A stretch of DNA of 5,543 nucleotides from an uncultured Neisseria sp. GTDB lineage: Bacteria; Pseudomonadota; Gammaproteobacteria; Burkholderiales; Neisseriaceae. The notes beneath the pieces were generated by a model. It had not been told where the DNA came from. It did no database searches and saw only the letters and a list, made by a program, of their open reading frames with translations. Of the stretch, positions 4,752 to 5,543 are shown piece after piece. How positions within the stretch are numbered: position 1 is the stretch's first letter; each line of letters opens with the position of its first letter. The stretch is taken from contig CALFOA010000040.1 of the NCBI GenBank assembly GCA_937919795.1, positions 1 to 5,543 on the forward strand, written 5' to 3'. Position numbers and translations under genes: made by a program.

Positions 4752-5543
4752 TCAAACGGTTTCTATCTCATTATTCCAAACCACTGCCTGCGCCCCTGCC
4801 TGTTGCCAATGGTTTCGATATTGGCTAAAAAACGGTTCGTCCGCCAACACCACCAAGGGCTGCGAAACGCCTTGTGCCAGTCGTTGCACAACCCATTCGG
4901 CCATCGCTTCGCTATGCACCGCCGCAACCACCACATCCGCATCCAGCACCCTATCAAATTGCTCCGGCGTTTCGATGGCCACCCAAACACTATCGGCTTT
5001 TGGCAGTTTACTGCGGGCACGCAACTGCGATTCAGTAATCAACACACGCTGATGATGCGGTTCGGCTTGTACAAACGGTACCACACGGTATTCACCCATA
5101 CGGTTTTCACCACGAAAACCGGTATTCAGATTGCCGCTTAGTTCACAAGGAACAGCCAATGCCGTCAAAATCGAACCGTTGGCCGGCAACATCGGCGAAA
5201 CATCAAAATCACCTGCCTTCTGCCACGACCAGTTTTGCCCTTCTCTGGCCTGCAACTCACCAGACCAATCCTCTGACTGCACACGAAAAAAACGTAAGGA
5301 AACCGTAGCGTGCTCGTAGTGGTAAAGCTTACTTAACCACGGCGTGGCATGGTGGATTTCAATACCGAGTTCTTCTTCAAACTCGCGTTTTAGCGCAGCC
5401 AAGTCGCTTTCACCCGCTTCCACTTTACCACCAGCAAACTCCCAGTATCCGGCATACGGCTTACCGGCCGGGCGCGAACTGAGCAGGTAATCGCCCTCTT
5501 GATTAAGAACGATACCGGCAACAACATTGATGAAAGGGGTTTC
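4752..5543 (-). CDS. mutT: Nudix hydrolase (MutT-like) with degenerate thiamine-phosphate-synthase-like C-terminal domain; 5' end outside window
   Basis: Likely cleaner of oxidised nucleotides (8-oxo-dGTP to 8-oxo-dGMP). The frame is open to the right edge, giving 263 residues. Numbered from the edge: INVVAGIVLNQEGDYLLSSRP (5-25), PYAGYWEFAGGK (29-40), and a complete Nudix box G39-x5-E45-x7-R53-E54-F-E-E-E-L-G60-I61, whose REFEEE glutamates bind the catalytic metal. The glycines sit at almost the same distance from the start as in E. coli MutT, so only a few residues are missing. The Nudix domain ends near 130 (PMLPANGSILTAL). After YRVVPF a further domain of about 110 residues (RVLITESQLRARSKLP... 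PLVVLADEPFFSQYRNHW) resembles the TMP-synthase/TenI-like tail known on MutT of other Neisseriaceae and gammaproteobacteria, but it is short and lacks recognisable catalytic motifs. The GTG at 5423 is an internal valine in the Nudix box, not a start. The gene ends TGA at 4752, followed by an intrinsic terminator. Confidence 0.9.
   Translation of the reverse strand, partial: ETPFINVVAGIVLNQEGDYLLSSRPAGKPYAGYWEFAGGKVEAGESDLAALKREFEEELGIEIHHATPWLSKLYHYEHATVSLRFFRVQSEDWSGELQAREGQNWSWQKAGDFDVSPMLPANGSILTALAVPCELSGNLNTGFRGENRMGEYRVVPFVQAEPHHQRVLITESQLRARSKLPKADSVWVAIETPEQFDRVLDADVVVAAVHSEAMAEWVVQRLAQGVSQPLVVLADEPFFSQYRNHWQQAGAQAVVWNNEIETV

Noticed and set aside
5421..5423. GTG at 5423 as the start of the Nudix gene
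   Set aside because: It is the valine inside the Nudix box; the conserved upstream strands (VVAGIVLNQEG, YAGYWEFAGG) continue in frame to the window edge.

Overview
The window looks like chromosomal DNA of a Neisseria-type betaproteobacterium. The strongest pointer is an inverted pair of perfect 12-mers, TGCCTGTCTGAA, at 3579-3590 and 3603-3614. This is a DNA uptake sequence (DUS) dialect that I recall being described for Neisseria wadsworthii. It differs from the meningococcal/gonococcal core GCCGTCTGAA. The gene content agrees: a DsbA with a CVHC active site beside a Tpc-like SPOR protein, ComM/YifB, UbiK, and a Nudix hydrolase with an extra C-terminal domain. Base composition and codon use look uniform. 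I see no insertion sequence, phage gene, CRISPR array, tRNA or rRNA.

Layout: on the minus strand at the left are dsbA (3' end outside the window) and, upstream of it with a 48-base gap, a membrane-anchored SPOR-domain protein, probably co-transcribed. A gap of about 400 bases without a gene separates this pair from comM, the only plus-strand gene. comM and ubiK converge on a bidirectional hairpin terminator at 3163-3199. The rest is on the minus strand. Reading in the direction of transcription it is: a Nudix/MutT-like gene (5' end just outside the right edge), an intrinsic terminator, a two-gene unit (secreted DsrE-family protein, then a membrane-anchored protein with a TTG start), the DUS-pair hairpin that probably ends that unit, and ubiK.

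Functionally this is a mix of housekeeping and envelope genes: periplasmic disulfide formation (DsbA), septal peptidoglycan binding (SPOR), recombination of incoming DNA (ComM, fitting the DUS), ubiquinone synthesis (UbiK), nucleotide-pool cleaning (Nudix), and an uncharacterised periplasmic pair (DsrE-like plus a Met/Cys-containing anchored protein). The pair is the least understood part. I did not find an obviously new multi-gene system. The more interesting observations are the dual use of the DUS hairpin, a near-DUS inside a conserved protein motif, and the degenerate second domain of the Nudix protein.
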